Source of the DNA: Candidatus Parcubacteria bacterium
GTDB taxonomy: Bacteria > Patescibacteriota > Minisyncoccia > Phycocordibacterales > GCA-2747955
Reading direction: 5' to 3'
DNA length: 6,944 nucleotides
Assembly: GCA_027024305.1 (NCBI GenBank)
Contig: JALVSO010000077.1
Span: forward strand, 1 to 6,944
Every line of letters starts with the position of its first letter. The first letter of the stretch is position 1. The notes below the pieces were generated by a model. That model saw only the letters and a program-made list of their open reading frames with translations. It was not told where the DNA came from and searched no databases. Of this stretch, positions 1 through 5,584 are shown in pieces. The position numbers and the translations under genes are program-made.

Positions 1-1002
1 ATCAAAAACACTCCCGGTTTTTCCACCTACTACGAAGCCTGGGCTTGTCCAACGGATTTGGAGGAAATTAAAAAAGCCCTGGTAGAGTTGTCGGAAGAAT
101 ATTTTAAAAAAAATCCGCATATTAAAACCTTCGGTCTAAAAACGGAAAAGGTCGACAGTGGTATTAAAATAAAGAGCAATGATGTCAACGTGGAGGGGGG
201 TTCTGCCGTCTGGAAATATTTTTCATCCATCGGTAACGAGCTGTCGGTTAATCTGGATAATCCCGATTTGAAAATTCATATCAAAATAAAGAAAGACAAA
301 ACTTTTCTTTTTACGGAAGTGGAAAAAGCCGTCGGCGGCTTGCCCGTTGGCACGGCCGGCCGGGCGGTGGCGCTTTTTTCCGGAGGCATAGATTCTCCGG
401 TGGCCGCTTTTTTGGCTATGAAGAGGGGGTTGGAAATAACCGCCGTTCATTTTCATTCGGTGCCTCAAACCTCCAAGCAGTCCATTGAAAAAGTGAAAGA
501 ACTTATCGGAGAATTGAAAAAATATCAGCATAAAATTAAACTCTATCTGATTCCCATTATTCCCATTCAAAAAGATATTGTTCATAATGCCGAGCGAAAA
601 TTTTCCATCGTTTTGCAGAGGAGGGCTTTTTTAAAACTGGCTGATATGGTTGGGACGAAGGAAAAAAAAGAAAGCCCGGCTTTTATCACCGGTGATTCTC
701 TGGGTCAGGTGGCCAGTCAAACTCTGGAAAATATGGTGGCGGTTTCTCAGGTTTTGGAGGGCAGGGGGAGAATTATTCTAAGACCTCTGATTGCCTACGA
801 TAAAAAAGAAATTATGGATTTGGCCAAGAAAATAGGTACTTTGAAAATCTCCGAAAAACCCCATGATGATGCCTGCTCTCTCTTTGTGCCTAAAAATCCG
901 GAAACCCGAGCCAATTTAGAACAAGTTCTGGCGGAAGAAGAAAAACTCAATCCCGATCTCCTGGACGAAGCCTTGGCCCAAGCCGAAATTTTTGAAGTTT
1001 AA
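1..1002 (+). CDS. thiI: tRNA 4-thiouridine synthase ThiI, 5'-truncated by window edge
   Basis: This is the 3' part of a ThiI-type tRNA sulfurtransferase, which adenylates U8 of tRNA and installs 4-thiouridine with sulfur from a cysteine desulfurase. The frame is open from base 1, so the start lies upstream; 333 residues remain, against roughly 390 for rhodanese-less ThiI. Window residues about 10-110 look like the THUMP tRNA-binding domain. The PP-loop ATP-binding motif SGGIDSP is at residues 127-133. Further ThiI hallmarks follow: GDSLGQVASQTLEN, then LRPLIAYDKKEI and the HDDACSLFVPKNPET segment. That last segment has a single Cys where many ThiI proteins have Cys-Cys. There is no C-terminal rhodanese domain, so an external sulfur carrier is inferred. 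Both Trp codons are UGG, there is no internal UGA, and the gene ends in TAA. A start at TTG 58 would cut into the fold and is unlikely. Confidence 0.9.
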   Translation: MKNTPGFSTYYEAWACPTDLEEIKKALVELSEEYFKKNPHIKTFGLKTEKVDSGIKIKSNDVNVEGGSAVWKYFSSIGNELSVNLDNPDLKIHIKIKKDKTFLFTEVEKAVGGLPVGTAGRAVALFSGGIDSPVAAFLAMKRGLEITAVHFHSVPQTSKQSIEKVKELIGELKKYQHKIKLYLIPIIPIQKDIVHNAERKFSIVLQRRAFLKLADMVGTKEKKESPAFITGDSLGQVASQTLENMVAVSQVLEGRGRIILRPLIAYDKKEIMDLAKKIGTLKISEKPHDDACSLFVPKNPETRANLEQVLAEEEKLNPDLLDEALAQAEIFEV

Positions 1003-1010
1003 AAATGGGA

Positions 1011-1037
1011 ACTAATACCATTTCCAAAAAAGCTCTG
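1011..1037 (+). repeat. Left terminal inverted repeat
   Basis: The core TACCATTTCCAAAAAA (1016-1031) followed by GCTCTG is repeated in inverted orientation at 1317-1337, where CTCTG follows without the extra G. The outer ACTAA pairs with TTAGT-like bases except at one position. Confidence 0.8.
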
Positions 1038-1047
1038 CGCTCTTTTT
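1026..1047 (+). terminator. Possible weak terminator after thiI
   Basis: AAAAAAGC (1026-1033) and GC-T-(C)-TTTTT (1039-1047) can pair around a TCTGC loop with one bulged C, ending in a run of five T. The stem is short and A/T-based. It lies inside the left terminal inverted repeat of the 1011-1342 element, so the pairing may belong to that element instead. Confidence 0.3.
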
Positions 1048-1091
1048 AAAAATTTAATTTCCGTCAAAATGAAAAAATGAAGGCTCTGCAC

Positions 1092-1242
1092 AGCCACACT
1101 TTTTCACGAAGTCACAACAAGTTACAAGACGTAGGGAGTAAGTTACAAGTCGAGCAACCACATATTTTCCACGAAGTCGCTTCAAGTTATAAGTTGCAAG
1201 AGGCAAGTTATAAGCCGAACAACCACGCTTTTTCACGAAGTC
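1092..1242. repeat. Degenerate 65-bp direct repeats (about 2.4 copies)
   Basis: The units begin at 1092, 1156 and 1221 (spacing 64 and 65) with a shared head of the form A[AG]CCACNNNTTTTYCACGAAGTC. Units 1 and 2 continue with decamers of the form AAGTT[AG][CT]AAG at 1119, 1140, 1184, 1191 and 1205. Unit 3 keeps the head and then runs into the 17-bp inverted repeat. A fourth, inverted copy of the head (GACTTCTTGGAAAATAG) lies at 1286-1302. Confidence 0.75.
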
Positions 1243-1291
1243 CGACTTGTTGACACCCACACGCCGCGCCATACTCAACAAGTCGGACTTC
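1237..1291. repeat. Perfect 17-bp inverted repeat with 21-nt loop
   Basis: GAAGTCCGACTTGTTGA (1237-1253) is the exact reverse complement of TCAACAAGTCGGACTTC (1275-1291). The 21-nt loop is unusually GC-rich (CACACGCCGCGCC core) for this AT-rich window. Pairing extends imperfectly outward through TTTTTCAC/TTGGAAAA. There is no T-run after either arm, so it is not an intrinsic terminator. Confidence 0.85.
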
Positions 1292-1316
1292 TTGGAAAAT
1301 AGGTGCTGTCATAAGC

Positions 1317-1342
1317 CAGAGTTTTTTGGAAATGGTATAAGT
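1317..1342 (-). repeat. Right terminal inverted repeat
   Basis: CAGAGTTTTTTGGAAATGG (1317-1335) followed by TATAAGT is the reverse complement of the left repeat at 1011-1037, apart from one mismatch and one missing base. It ends about 20 bp before the -35 box of the dsbA promoter. Confidence 0.8.
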
Positions 1343-1360
1343 AAACAGAATTTTAAAAAA

Positions 1361-1388
1361 TTGATTAAAAAGAAAAAAATGTTAAGAT
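1361..1388 (+). promoter_or_regulatory. Sigma-70-type promoter for dsbA-like gene
   Basis: A -35-like TTGATT (1361-1366) is separated by 16 bp from a -10-like TAAGAT (1383-1388). The predicted transcript starts near 1395, giving a leader of about 60 nt, the longest in the window. Confidence 0.5.
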
Positions 1389-1401
1389 AGGGTGGTTTAA
1401 G

Positions 1402-1420
1402 AAGATCCGTCGAGGATCTT
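1402..1420 (+). promoter_or_regulatory. 5'-UTR hairpin upstream of dsbA-like gene
   Basis: AAGATCC (1402-1408) and GGATCTT (1414-1420) form a 7-bp stem with loop GTCGA. It is followed by A-rich rather than T-rich sequence, so it is not a terminator. It lies in the predicted leader, about 40 nt before the ATG. TTTAAG (1396-1401) could instead pair with CTTAAA (1418-1423), an alternative fold. A role in mRNA stability or regulation is inference only. Confidence 0.4.
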
Positions 1421-1457
1421 AAAAAACATTAAATAATTAAATAAAATAATAGAAAAT

Positions 1458-2195
1458 ATGAAAAAAGAATTAGTGAATTTATCACTGGGACTGTCAATTT
1501 TGGCGGTACTGTTAAGTGGTTATGCCATTAGCAAGAACAGTTCCGGAGGAATTACCGCTGAAGAATTTGATAGACTGGCTGAGTCTTATCCGCAAAGGGC
1601 TCAAGAAAAAGCGGAAAGAGCCAAAAACGAGGGGGCTAAAAATATAGCGCCGATTACTGAAAATGACCATGTTAAGGGTCCGAGAGATGCGGAAATTACT
1701 ATCTATGAATATTCCGATTATGAGTGTCCGTACTGTAAGAGATTTTATCAAACACCCGGAGAGGTTGTTAAGCAATTTAATGGCAAAGTTAATGCGGTTT
1801 TCAGAAATTTCCCTCTAAGTTTCCACGATCCTTTGGCTACTCTGGAAGCTAATGCCGCTGAATGTGCCGCAGAGCAGGGTGGAGATGAAGTGTACTTTGC
1901 CTATCATGATAAAATTTTTGAAGCCACAAAATCAAATGGTAACGGGCTTGATTCAAAAAAATTATACACCTTTGCTTCTGAGCTCGGTCTAAATTCATCG
2001 GACTTTAAGTCCTGCCTGGATTCTAGAAAATATGATTCAAAGGTTAAGAATGATATTAAGACCGGATCAAATGCCGGAATTACCGGAACTCCCGGAGTTA
2101 TCGTTAAGAATAACAAAACCGGAGAGGTTAGGGTTCTGCCGGGAGCGGTTCCCCTTGAGTCGGTTATCGCCGCCGTTGAGGAATTATCAAAATAG
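1458..2195 (+). CDS. Membrane-anchored DsbA-like thiol:disulfide oxidoreductase
   Basis: This 245-residue protein has a thioredoxin-fold DsbA-like domain that makes or isomerises disulfides outside the membrane. Residues about 5-24 form one hydrophobic segment after MKKE, without an obvious cleavage site, so it is probably an N-terminal anchor. A charged Ala/Glu/Lys/Arg linker (about 34-62) follows. The active site CPYC is at residues 90-93 in the context YSDYECPYCKRF, and the cis-proline loop is GTPG at 210-213. Cys136 and Cys186 could form a structural disulfide. The ATG at 1458 is chosen because it directly precedes the anchor; no good Shine-Dalgarno is seen. The TAG stop lies 3 bases from the next ATG, so the two genes are probably co-transcribed. 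There are no Trp codons. The family call is firm; whether it works as oxidase or isomerase cannot be told. Confidence 0.88.
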   Translation: MKKELVNLSLGLSILAVLLSGYAISKNSSGGITAEEFDRLAESYPQRAQEKAERAKNEGAKNIAPITENDHVKGPRDAEITIYEYSDYECPYCKRFYQTPGEVVKQFNGKVNAVFRNFPLSFHDPLATLEANAAECAAEQGGDEVYFAYHDKIFEATKSNGNGLDSKKLYTFASELGLNSSDFKSCLDSRKYDSKVKNDIKTGSNAGITGTPGVIVKNNKTGEVRVLPGAVPLESVIAAVEELSK

Positions 2196-2198
2196 GAG

Positions 2199-2744
2199 AT
2201 GAAATATCTTTTAAAATTAAAGAAAATTATGGGAAAAAAGGCAAATTTGATTGCTTTTTTTCTCTTGTATTTTCTTTTATTTTTTCTCTTTCAAACCATT
2301 CCCCATTGGGAACTTTTAAGTGATTTTTGAAAACTGGATTCGGTTAGTTTTGGTCGTTTTATGGAGGTTTATTTTGAGAAAACCGTTTTTTCGCTGGGTC
2401 TGATGTCTTGAGCGGTTATACTCAATGCTTTAATTTTGCCGGGAGCCATCGCCCTAAATATTATTTTATTCAGAGAGTATTATAAAAAACAGGAAATGAT
2501 TCTGAAAGCCAAAGGTTTTTGGGGTTCTCTGTCGGGAATGTTTTTGGGAGTTTTCGGTATAGGCTGTGTGGCCTGTTCGGGACTGATTCTGGCCCCTTTG
2601 ATTTCTTTCCTTGGTTTAAGCTCAATTTTTAATCTTTTGCCTATGAAAGGTATGGAATTGGGCTATCTGGGAACTTTGGTGATATTGATTTCTGATTTTT
2701 ATATTTTAAAAAAGATTACCGACCCCAATATTTGCAAGAAATAA
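2199..2744 (+). CDS. Small polytopic membrane protein with GCVAC motif (UGA read as Trp)
   Basis: With UGA as sense this is a continuous 181-residue frame; under the standard code it breaks at 2328 and 2409 (codons 44 and 71). The N-terminal part reads as a hydrophobic helix (about 17-35), IPHWELLSDF, then Trp44, and SLGLMS followed by Trp71. Four membrane segments are likely: about 17-35, 62-91, 107-137 and 154-170. Cys123 and Cys126 form GIGCVACSG at the start of the third segment, and Cys179 is near the C terminus. The gene starts 3 bases after the DsbA-like stop, so it may be a redox partner, by analogy with VKOR or DsbB/CcdA partners, though it resembles none of them clearly. The start is uncertain: at ATG 2199 the AGGAG abuts the start codon, and ATG 2229 (Met11) is an alternative. 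Function unknown. Confidence 0.75.
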
Positions 2745-2765
2745 GAAAAAAGATTGTTTTTTCTT
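2743..2765 (+). terminator. AT-only terminator-like hairpin after the membrane-protein gene
   Basis: AAGAAAAAA (2743-2751) pairs with TTTTTTCTT (2757-2765) around loop GATTG. The stem overlaps the TAA stop at 2742-2744. It has one G:C pair only, so its strength is doubtful. Confidence 0.4.
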
Positions 2766-2790
2766 TGAAATATGTTAAAATTTCAGGCAT

Positions 2791-2796
2791 TATAAT
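2791..2796 (+). promoter_or_regulatory. -10 box of rplU promoter
   Basis: A perfect TATAAT ends 14 nt before the rplU ATG. A TTGAAA at 2765-2770 is a possible -35 element with a long 20-bp spacer. The predicted leader is about 6-7 nt, with no Shine-Dalgarno. Confidence 0.55.
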
Positions 2797-2809
2797 AATT
2801 TAAAATAGT

Positions 2810-3124
2810 ATGACATTCGCAATAATAGAAACCGGAGCCAAACAATATAAAGTAAAAGTTGGAGATATCATTAAGATTGAAAAACTTCAAGGTGAATTTA
2901 AAGATGGTGACAAGATAGAATTTGATGCCGTGGTCGCTCTGGGCGATGGAGAAAATATGGAATTGGGAAATCCCACAATTTCCGGAAAAAAAGTGGAAGG
3001 TAAATTTATCGAAGAGGGAAAGGGTAAAAAAATCAGAATTCAGAAATTTAAGTCAAAATCTAATTATCACAAAGTTCAGGGTCACAGGCAGCCTTACTTC
3101 GCCGTGGAAATTGTAAAAATATAA
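2810..3124 (+). CDS. rplU: 50S ribosomal protein L21
   Basis: This 104-residue protein matches bacterial ribosomal protein bL21 over its whole length. L21 binds 23S rRNA in the large subunit. Hallmarks include the N-terminal FAIIETGAKQYKVKVGDIIKIEKL, the DAVVALGDGE stretch and the basic C-terminal part with RIQKFKSKSNYHKVQGHRQPYFAVEI. The length is normal. The ATG at 2810 fits the usual L21 N terminus. No rpmA (L27) follows; the gene ends in TAA and is closed at once by an intrinsic terminator, so it appears to be a single-gene unit rather than the common rplU-rpmA operon. It contains no Trp. A chromosomal ribosomal gene here argues against the window being a phage or plasmid. Confidence 0.96.
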   Translation: MTFAIIETGAKQYKVKVGDIIKIEKLQGEFKDGDKIEFDAVVALGDGENMELGNPTISGKKVEGKFIEEGKGKKIRIQKFKSKSNYHKVQGHRQPYFAVEIVKI

Positions 3125-3127
3125 TTT

Positions 3128-3158
3128 AAAAAATCGCCGACGGCGATTTTTTAATTTT
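3128..3158 (+). terminator. Intrinsic terminator of rplU
   Basis: AAAAAATCGC (3128-3137) pairs with GCGATTTTTT (3143-3152) around CGACG, followed by AATTTTT. It begins 4 bases after the rplU stop codon. Confidence 0.85.
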
Positions 3159-3289
3159 TGATTGATTCCATTTAAGCTAAGAGCACCGGAAACTATTCAA
3201 TTTAAATTATAAAAAATAGGAGAAGGGGCCAAAATTCAAGCCATAATCTAAGTTGATTCAAATTTTGTTAGATAGGCTCTGGGGTATGT

Positions 3290-3300
3290 TATAATGGAGG
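3290..3300 (+). promoter_or_regulatory. -10 box fused to Shine-Dalgarno upstream of csoR-like gene
   Basis: TATAAT (3290-3295) is followed with no gap by GGAGG (3296-3300), then AGAT and the ATG at 3305. A possible -35 TTGTTA is at 3265-3270 (19-bp spacer). If TATAAT is the true -10, transcription would start near 3302 and the GGAGG would not be in the mRNA. Either the promoter lies further upstream or the GGAGG is not used. Confidence 0.5.
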
Positions 3301-3304
3301 AGAT

Positions 3305-3604
3305 ATGAAAGAAAAAAAGTGTGATAAAGTTTGCAAAAGCAAAGGTCATAATTGCGCCTGTAAAGAGTCCCTAGATCATCTTAATAGAATTGAGGGGCAA
3401 ATCAGGACTCTAAAAAAGTATATTGAGGAAGGAAAGAGATGTGAGGAGGTGGCTCTGCTATCTACTTCCATAGCCAAATCATTTGACACTTTAAGAACCA
3501 GGACTTTGAGAAACTTTTTTATTAATGAAGTTCTTTATGGTAAAAAACTTAGTAAAAAAGATGAGGAACGAATTGATAAAATTTTGAAGCTTTATAAAAA
3601 ATAA
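3305..3604 (+). CDS. CsoR/RcnR/FrmR-family (DUF156) repressor with altered ligands
   Basis: This 99-residue all-helical protein matches the metal- or formaldehyde-sensing CsoR/RcnR/FrmR repressor family. The signature SLDHLNRIEGQIRTLKKYIE is at 22-41, followed by EEGKRCEEV with the conserved Cys46. Family members form tetramers that bind operator DNA and release it on effector binding. Aligned from memory with B. subtilis CsoR (Cys45, His70, Cys74), the second and third copper ligands are Phe71 and Glu75 here, so canonical Cu(I) binding is lost. Instead the N terminus carries Cys6, Cys10, His15, Cys17 and Cys19 in 14 residues, a possible replacement metal or thiol site. There is no adjacent transporter or chaperone gene, so the regulon is unknown; self-regulation is possible. 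It ends in TAA and contains no Trp. The family call is good; the effector is not assignable. Confidence 0.85.
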   Translation: MKEKKCDKVCKSKGHNCACKESLDHLNRIEGQIRTLKKYIEEGKRCEEVALLSTSIAKSFDTLRTRTLRNFFINEVLYGKKLSKKDEERIDKILKLYKK

Positions 3605-3745
3605 TAATGTTTTTTATATAAGATTTATGGTCTAGAGTCTGAAATATATAGTAATACCAGAGTTGCTACTAAGGTTGGATTTAGAAAGATTTTAAAAGTT
3701 TAGGCCACCTTTAATGAATTTGCTGTGTAATAATGAAGTAAGTTT

Positions 3746-3751
3746 TATAAT
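3746..3751 (+). promoter_or_regulatory. TATAAT immediately before the DUF5946 gene
   Basis: TATAAT ends 3 nt before the ATG at 3754. As a -10 box this would place the start site inside the gene, so it may be fortuitous. The more distant TAATAAT at 3728-3734 would give a leader of about 13 nt and may be the real -10. Confidence 0.3.
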
Positions 3752-3753
3752 TT

Positions 3754-4266
3754 ATGAAAAAAGAAAAAGTAATTAAATGTATTGGGTGTGGGGCTTTGGT
3801 TCCGGATATAGTTGGGCCAGTTCATAAATATCTCGGAACCTCTCCCGGCTGTTGGAAGTTGTTTGGTGATATTTTGGCAAAAGAATATGGAGACCCGGAA
3901 TATATGAAAGTACACAGGTTAACAGTGGATGCCTATGCGGTACAACATATTGGAGTTGAAGGGCCTCAGACTATTCAATCTATAAATTTGCACCTACTTG
4001 CGCTGTGTGCCGCTCTGGAACACGGGGTTACTTATTCTTTCATTCCACAAATAATGAATGACAGACTTAATGAATATAAAGGTGTATTTGAATGGTTGGA
4101 TCCACCCAAGTCTTTGGGTAGTATTACCGTTGTGGATGCCACTAAGGCAAAGACGGTAGAAGAACATGAGAAAATAATTAAAGAATGGGCAAGGGATACA
4201 TGAAATGCCTGGTCTAAACACCATAAAAAGATAGAAAAGTATCTAGAAGGTATTGATTATAGGTAA
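3754..4266 (+). CDS. DUF5946 family protein (one UGA read as Trp)
   Basis: The 170-residue frame continues through a UGA at 4201 (codon 150) to TAA at 4264. The sequence matches my knowledge of DUF5946: an N-terminal CIGCGALVPD with Cys9 and Cys12, then GPVHKYLGTSPGCWKLF with His24 and Cys33, then HRLTVDAYAVQHIG (His54, Asp59, His65), a helical LHLLALCAALEHG segment and FEWLDPPKSLGSITVVD. The end reads EWARDT, Trp150, NAWSKHH; family members usually have a W-x-A-W pattern before a His pair, so UGA sits on a Trp position. Stopping at UGA would remove the last 21 residues. The conserved Cys/His residues suggest a metal site, but no activity is known to me. Four other Trp are UGG. It appears to be a single gene with about 145 bp of spacer on each side. 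Confidence 0.85.
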
Positions 4267-4392
4267 GATTTCAAAAGGGTAAAAATCTAGAAAATAGTTG
4301 CAAAGTTCTAGAATAGGCCGTAAATATAAAACACGGAGAACAGTGAAAATTACATCATGGTTGCAATAAATAAGTGTGCTACAATAAAGAGG

Positions 4393-4398
4393 TATAAT
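4393..4398 (+). promoter_or_regulatory. -10 box of the secreted-protein gene
   Basis: TATAAT ends 15 nt before the ATG at 4413, followed by A/T-only sequence without a Shine-Dalgarno. TACAAT at 4380-4385 is a second candidate. No convincing -35 is at standard spacing; TTGCAA is at 4361-4366. Confidence 0.45.
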
Positions 4399-4412
4399 TT
4401 AAAATAAAAAAT

Positions 4413-5513
4413 ATGAAAAATAAAATAAAAAAAATAGCAATAATTTTTACAGGAATAATATTTTTAGCCGGAAATGTTTTTGCCGCTGATTTAAAACAAT
4501 TAGCAGAGCAACTGGTTAATTTAACCATTGCTCCCTATGAGCAAAAAGTTTATAAAGAAACAACAACGGGAACAAGGTTTAAGACTTGTAAAGAAGCCAA
4601 AGCTTGAAACGAAAAAATTACAGCTTTGCAAAAAGAAGGTGTTAGTATCAGGAAAGAGATGGAAAATAAAAGAGACAATGAGGTTTTAAAGGTGGAGAAA
4701 TCAGAAAGATCTACTGCAATGGATGATTTTAATCAAAGAATTTTTCCAAGATTAAATAGATCCATTGCTTCTTTAAAAGAAGTTTCTCTTGATTATTATT
4801 GTAAAAAGAAAGAATCAGTTAAAATAAATAAGAATATAGATATTAAAAAAGAAGAATCTGTTAGATCTCCACAAATTAAAAAAAATTCAGCTGTAACTAT
4901 TAAGGAAAAAGAAGTTAAAAACGAAAAACCTCGAAGTGGAAGAAATCCTCAAACTGGAAAGGAAATACATAAGTGTTCTGGTGTAGTTGGTGATGGAGTT
5001 GATAATGATTGTGATGGAGGACCAGACGAAATGAAAGTTGAAGCTCGCGAAAGAATGGGTATGGAAGCCAGAGAAAGAATGTCAGCACAAGCTAGACATG
5101 GTTTAGATAATTTGGAAAACCAAAATATGGGGCTTAGAGAAGGAAGTGAAGATCCAATTCCTGGAATCGATGTGATTATTGACAAAGATCCTTCGGCAAT
5201 ACCGGTACACTTTGATGGGAATGATTGTTTAGACTGTGGAGAAGAACCGGTAAGATTATCAGACAAAACAGCGGAAATTTTAGTAAAGGCTTTACCAAAA
5301 ATTCAAAATCAAGGTTGAAAACTGGAACTAAAAAAAGTAGATATTGAAAAATATCCAAAGGGAAGTCAAGCACCTCATATTCCGGTTAAAAAAGTAGAAA
5401 AGAAATCCCTTTTCGGACTATTTGATGTTGAAGTGGAAGTGGAAGCTAAAATCACTCCGGAAGGAGAAATTACAGAGGTTGATGAACCTTGGTGAAGTAT
5501 TTTTGCTTGATAG
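4413..5513 (+). CDS. Secreted protein with DNDCDG metal-binding-like loop (four UGA read as Trp)
   Basis: One 366-residue frame runs from 4413 to TAG at 5511, crossing UGA at codons 65, 302, 361 and 366; the standard code would split it into three fragments. Residues 1-24 form a classic signal peptide (KNKIKK, hydrophobic core, cut near VFA-AD), so it is exported. Residues 25-170 are Lys/Glu-rich and probably helical. RSGRNPQTGKEI (174-185) is strikingly like the DNA-binding arm of HU/IHF proteins. Directly after it, Cys188 and DGVDNDCDGGPDE (194-206) resemble the putative metal-binding motif of MopE-type extracellular proteins. Two copies of EARERM at 210-223 in an 8-residue period follow, then DGNDCLDCGEEP (268-279). 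The C terminus reads DEP, Trp, Trp, SIFA, Trp. Function unknown; a surface or envelope protein is inferred. Its Cys residues could be substrates for the DsbA-like protein. Confidence 0.75.
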
Positions 5514-5530
5514 GGAAGGGTGAGAGATTA

Positions 5531-5565
5531 AACGAATATTTTTTTTGAAAAATATTCGTTTTTTT
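5531..5565 (+). terminator. Intrinsic terminator after the secreted-protein gene
   Basis: AACGAATATTTTT (5531-5543) pairs perfectly with AAAAATATTCGTT (5548-5560) around TTTG, followed by TTTTT. The stem starts 18 bases after the TAG, which supports 5513 as the true gene end. Confidence 0.85.
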
Positions 5566-5571
5566 GTTTGA

Positions 5572-5577
5572 TATAAT
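5572..5577 (+). promoter_or_regulatory. -10 box of the mazF-like gene
   Basis: TATAAT ends 8 nt before the ATG at 5585, so the predicted start site falls at or next to the start codon. It follows the preceding terminator directly, and any -35 would lie within that hairpin. No Shine-Dalgarno is present. Confidence 0.5.
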
Positions 5578-5584
5578 AAATATT

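Larger units (their letters stand above)
1011..1342. mobile_element. Non-coding foldback (MITE-like) element
   Basis: A gene-free stretch of about 330 bp is bounded by inverted repeats. The left end 1011-1037 (ACTAATACCATTTCC, then AAAAAAGCTCTG) matches the reverse complement of 1317-1342 (ACTTATACCATTTCC, then AAAAAACTCTG) with one mismatch and one extra G. Inside are degenerate 65-bp direct repeats (1092-1242), an inverted partial copy (1285-1309) and a perfect 17-bp inverted repeat (1237-1253 with 1275-1291). I see no convincing coding sequence on either strand and no clear target-site duplication. The terminal repeats plus lack of a transposase suggest a non-autonomous, MITE-like element; a structured RNA or a dispersed intergenic repeat is the main alternative. 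It separates thiI from the dsbA promoter. Confidence 0.55.

Noticed and set aside
223..585. Long - strand frame opposite thiI, and similar ones opposite dsbA (1512-1775, 1904-2116) and the secreted-protein gene (4949-5266)
   Set aside because: They are antisense shadows of well-supported + strand genes with no domain content or start signals.
1092..1242. CRISPR array from the 65-bp repeats
   Set aside because: Only three diverged repeat heads, spacers that are themselves related, and no cas genes.
1054..1281. 75-codon open frame on the - strand within the foldback element
   Set aside because: It is a by-product of the repeats (DFVKK twice, repeated LVTY/LATY-like stretches), has no promoter or start signal, and shows no recognisable domain.
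4286..4312. Inverted repeat TCTAGAA/TTCTAGA between the DUF5946 and secreted-protein genes
   Set aside because: A 7-bp A/T-rich stem with a 13-nt loop and no following T run; easily due to chance in this composition.
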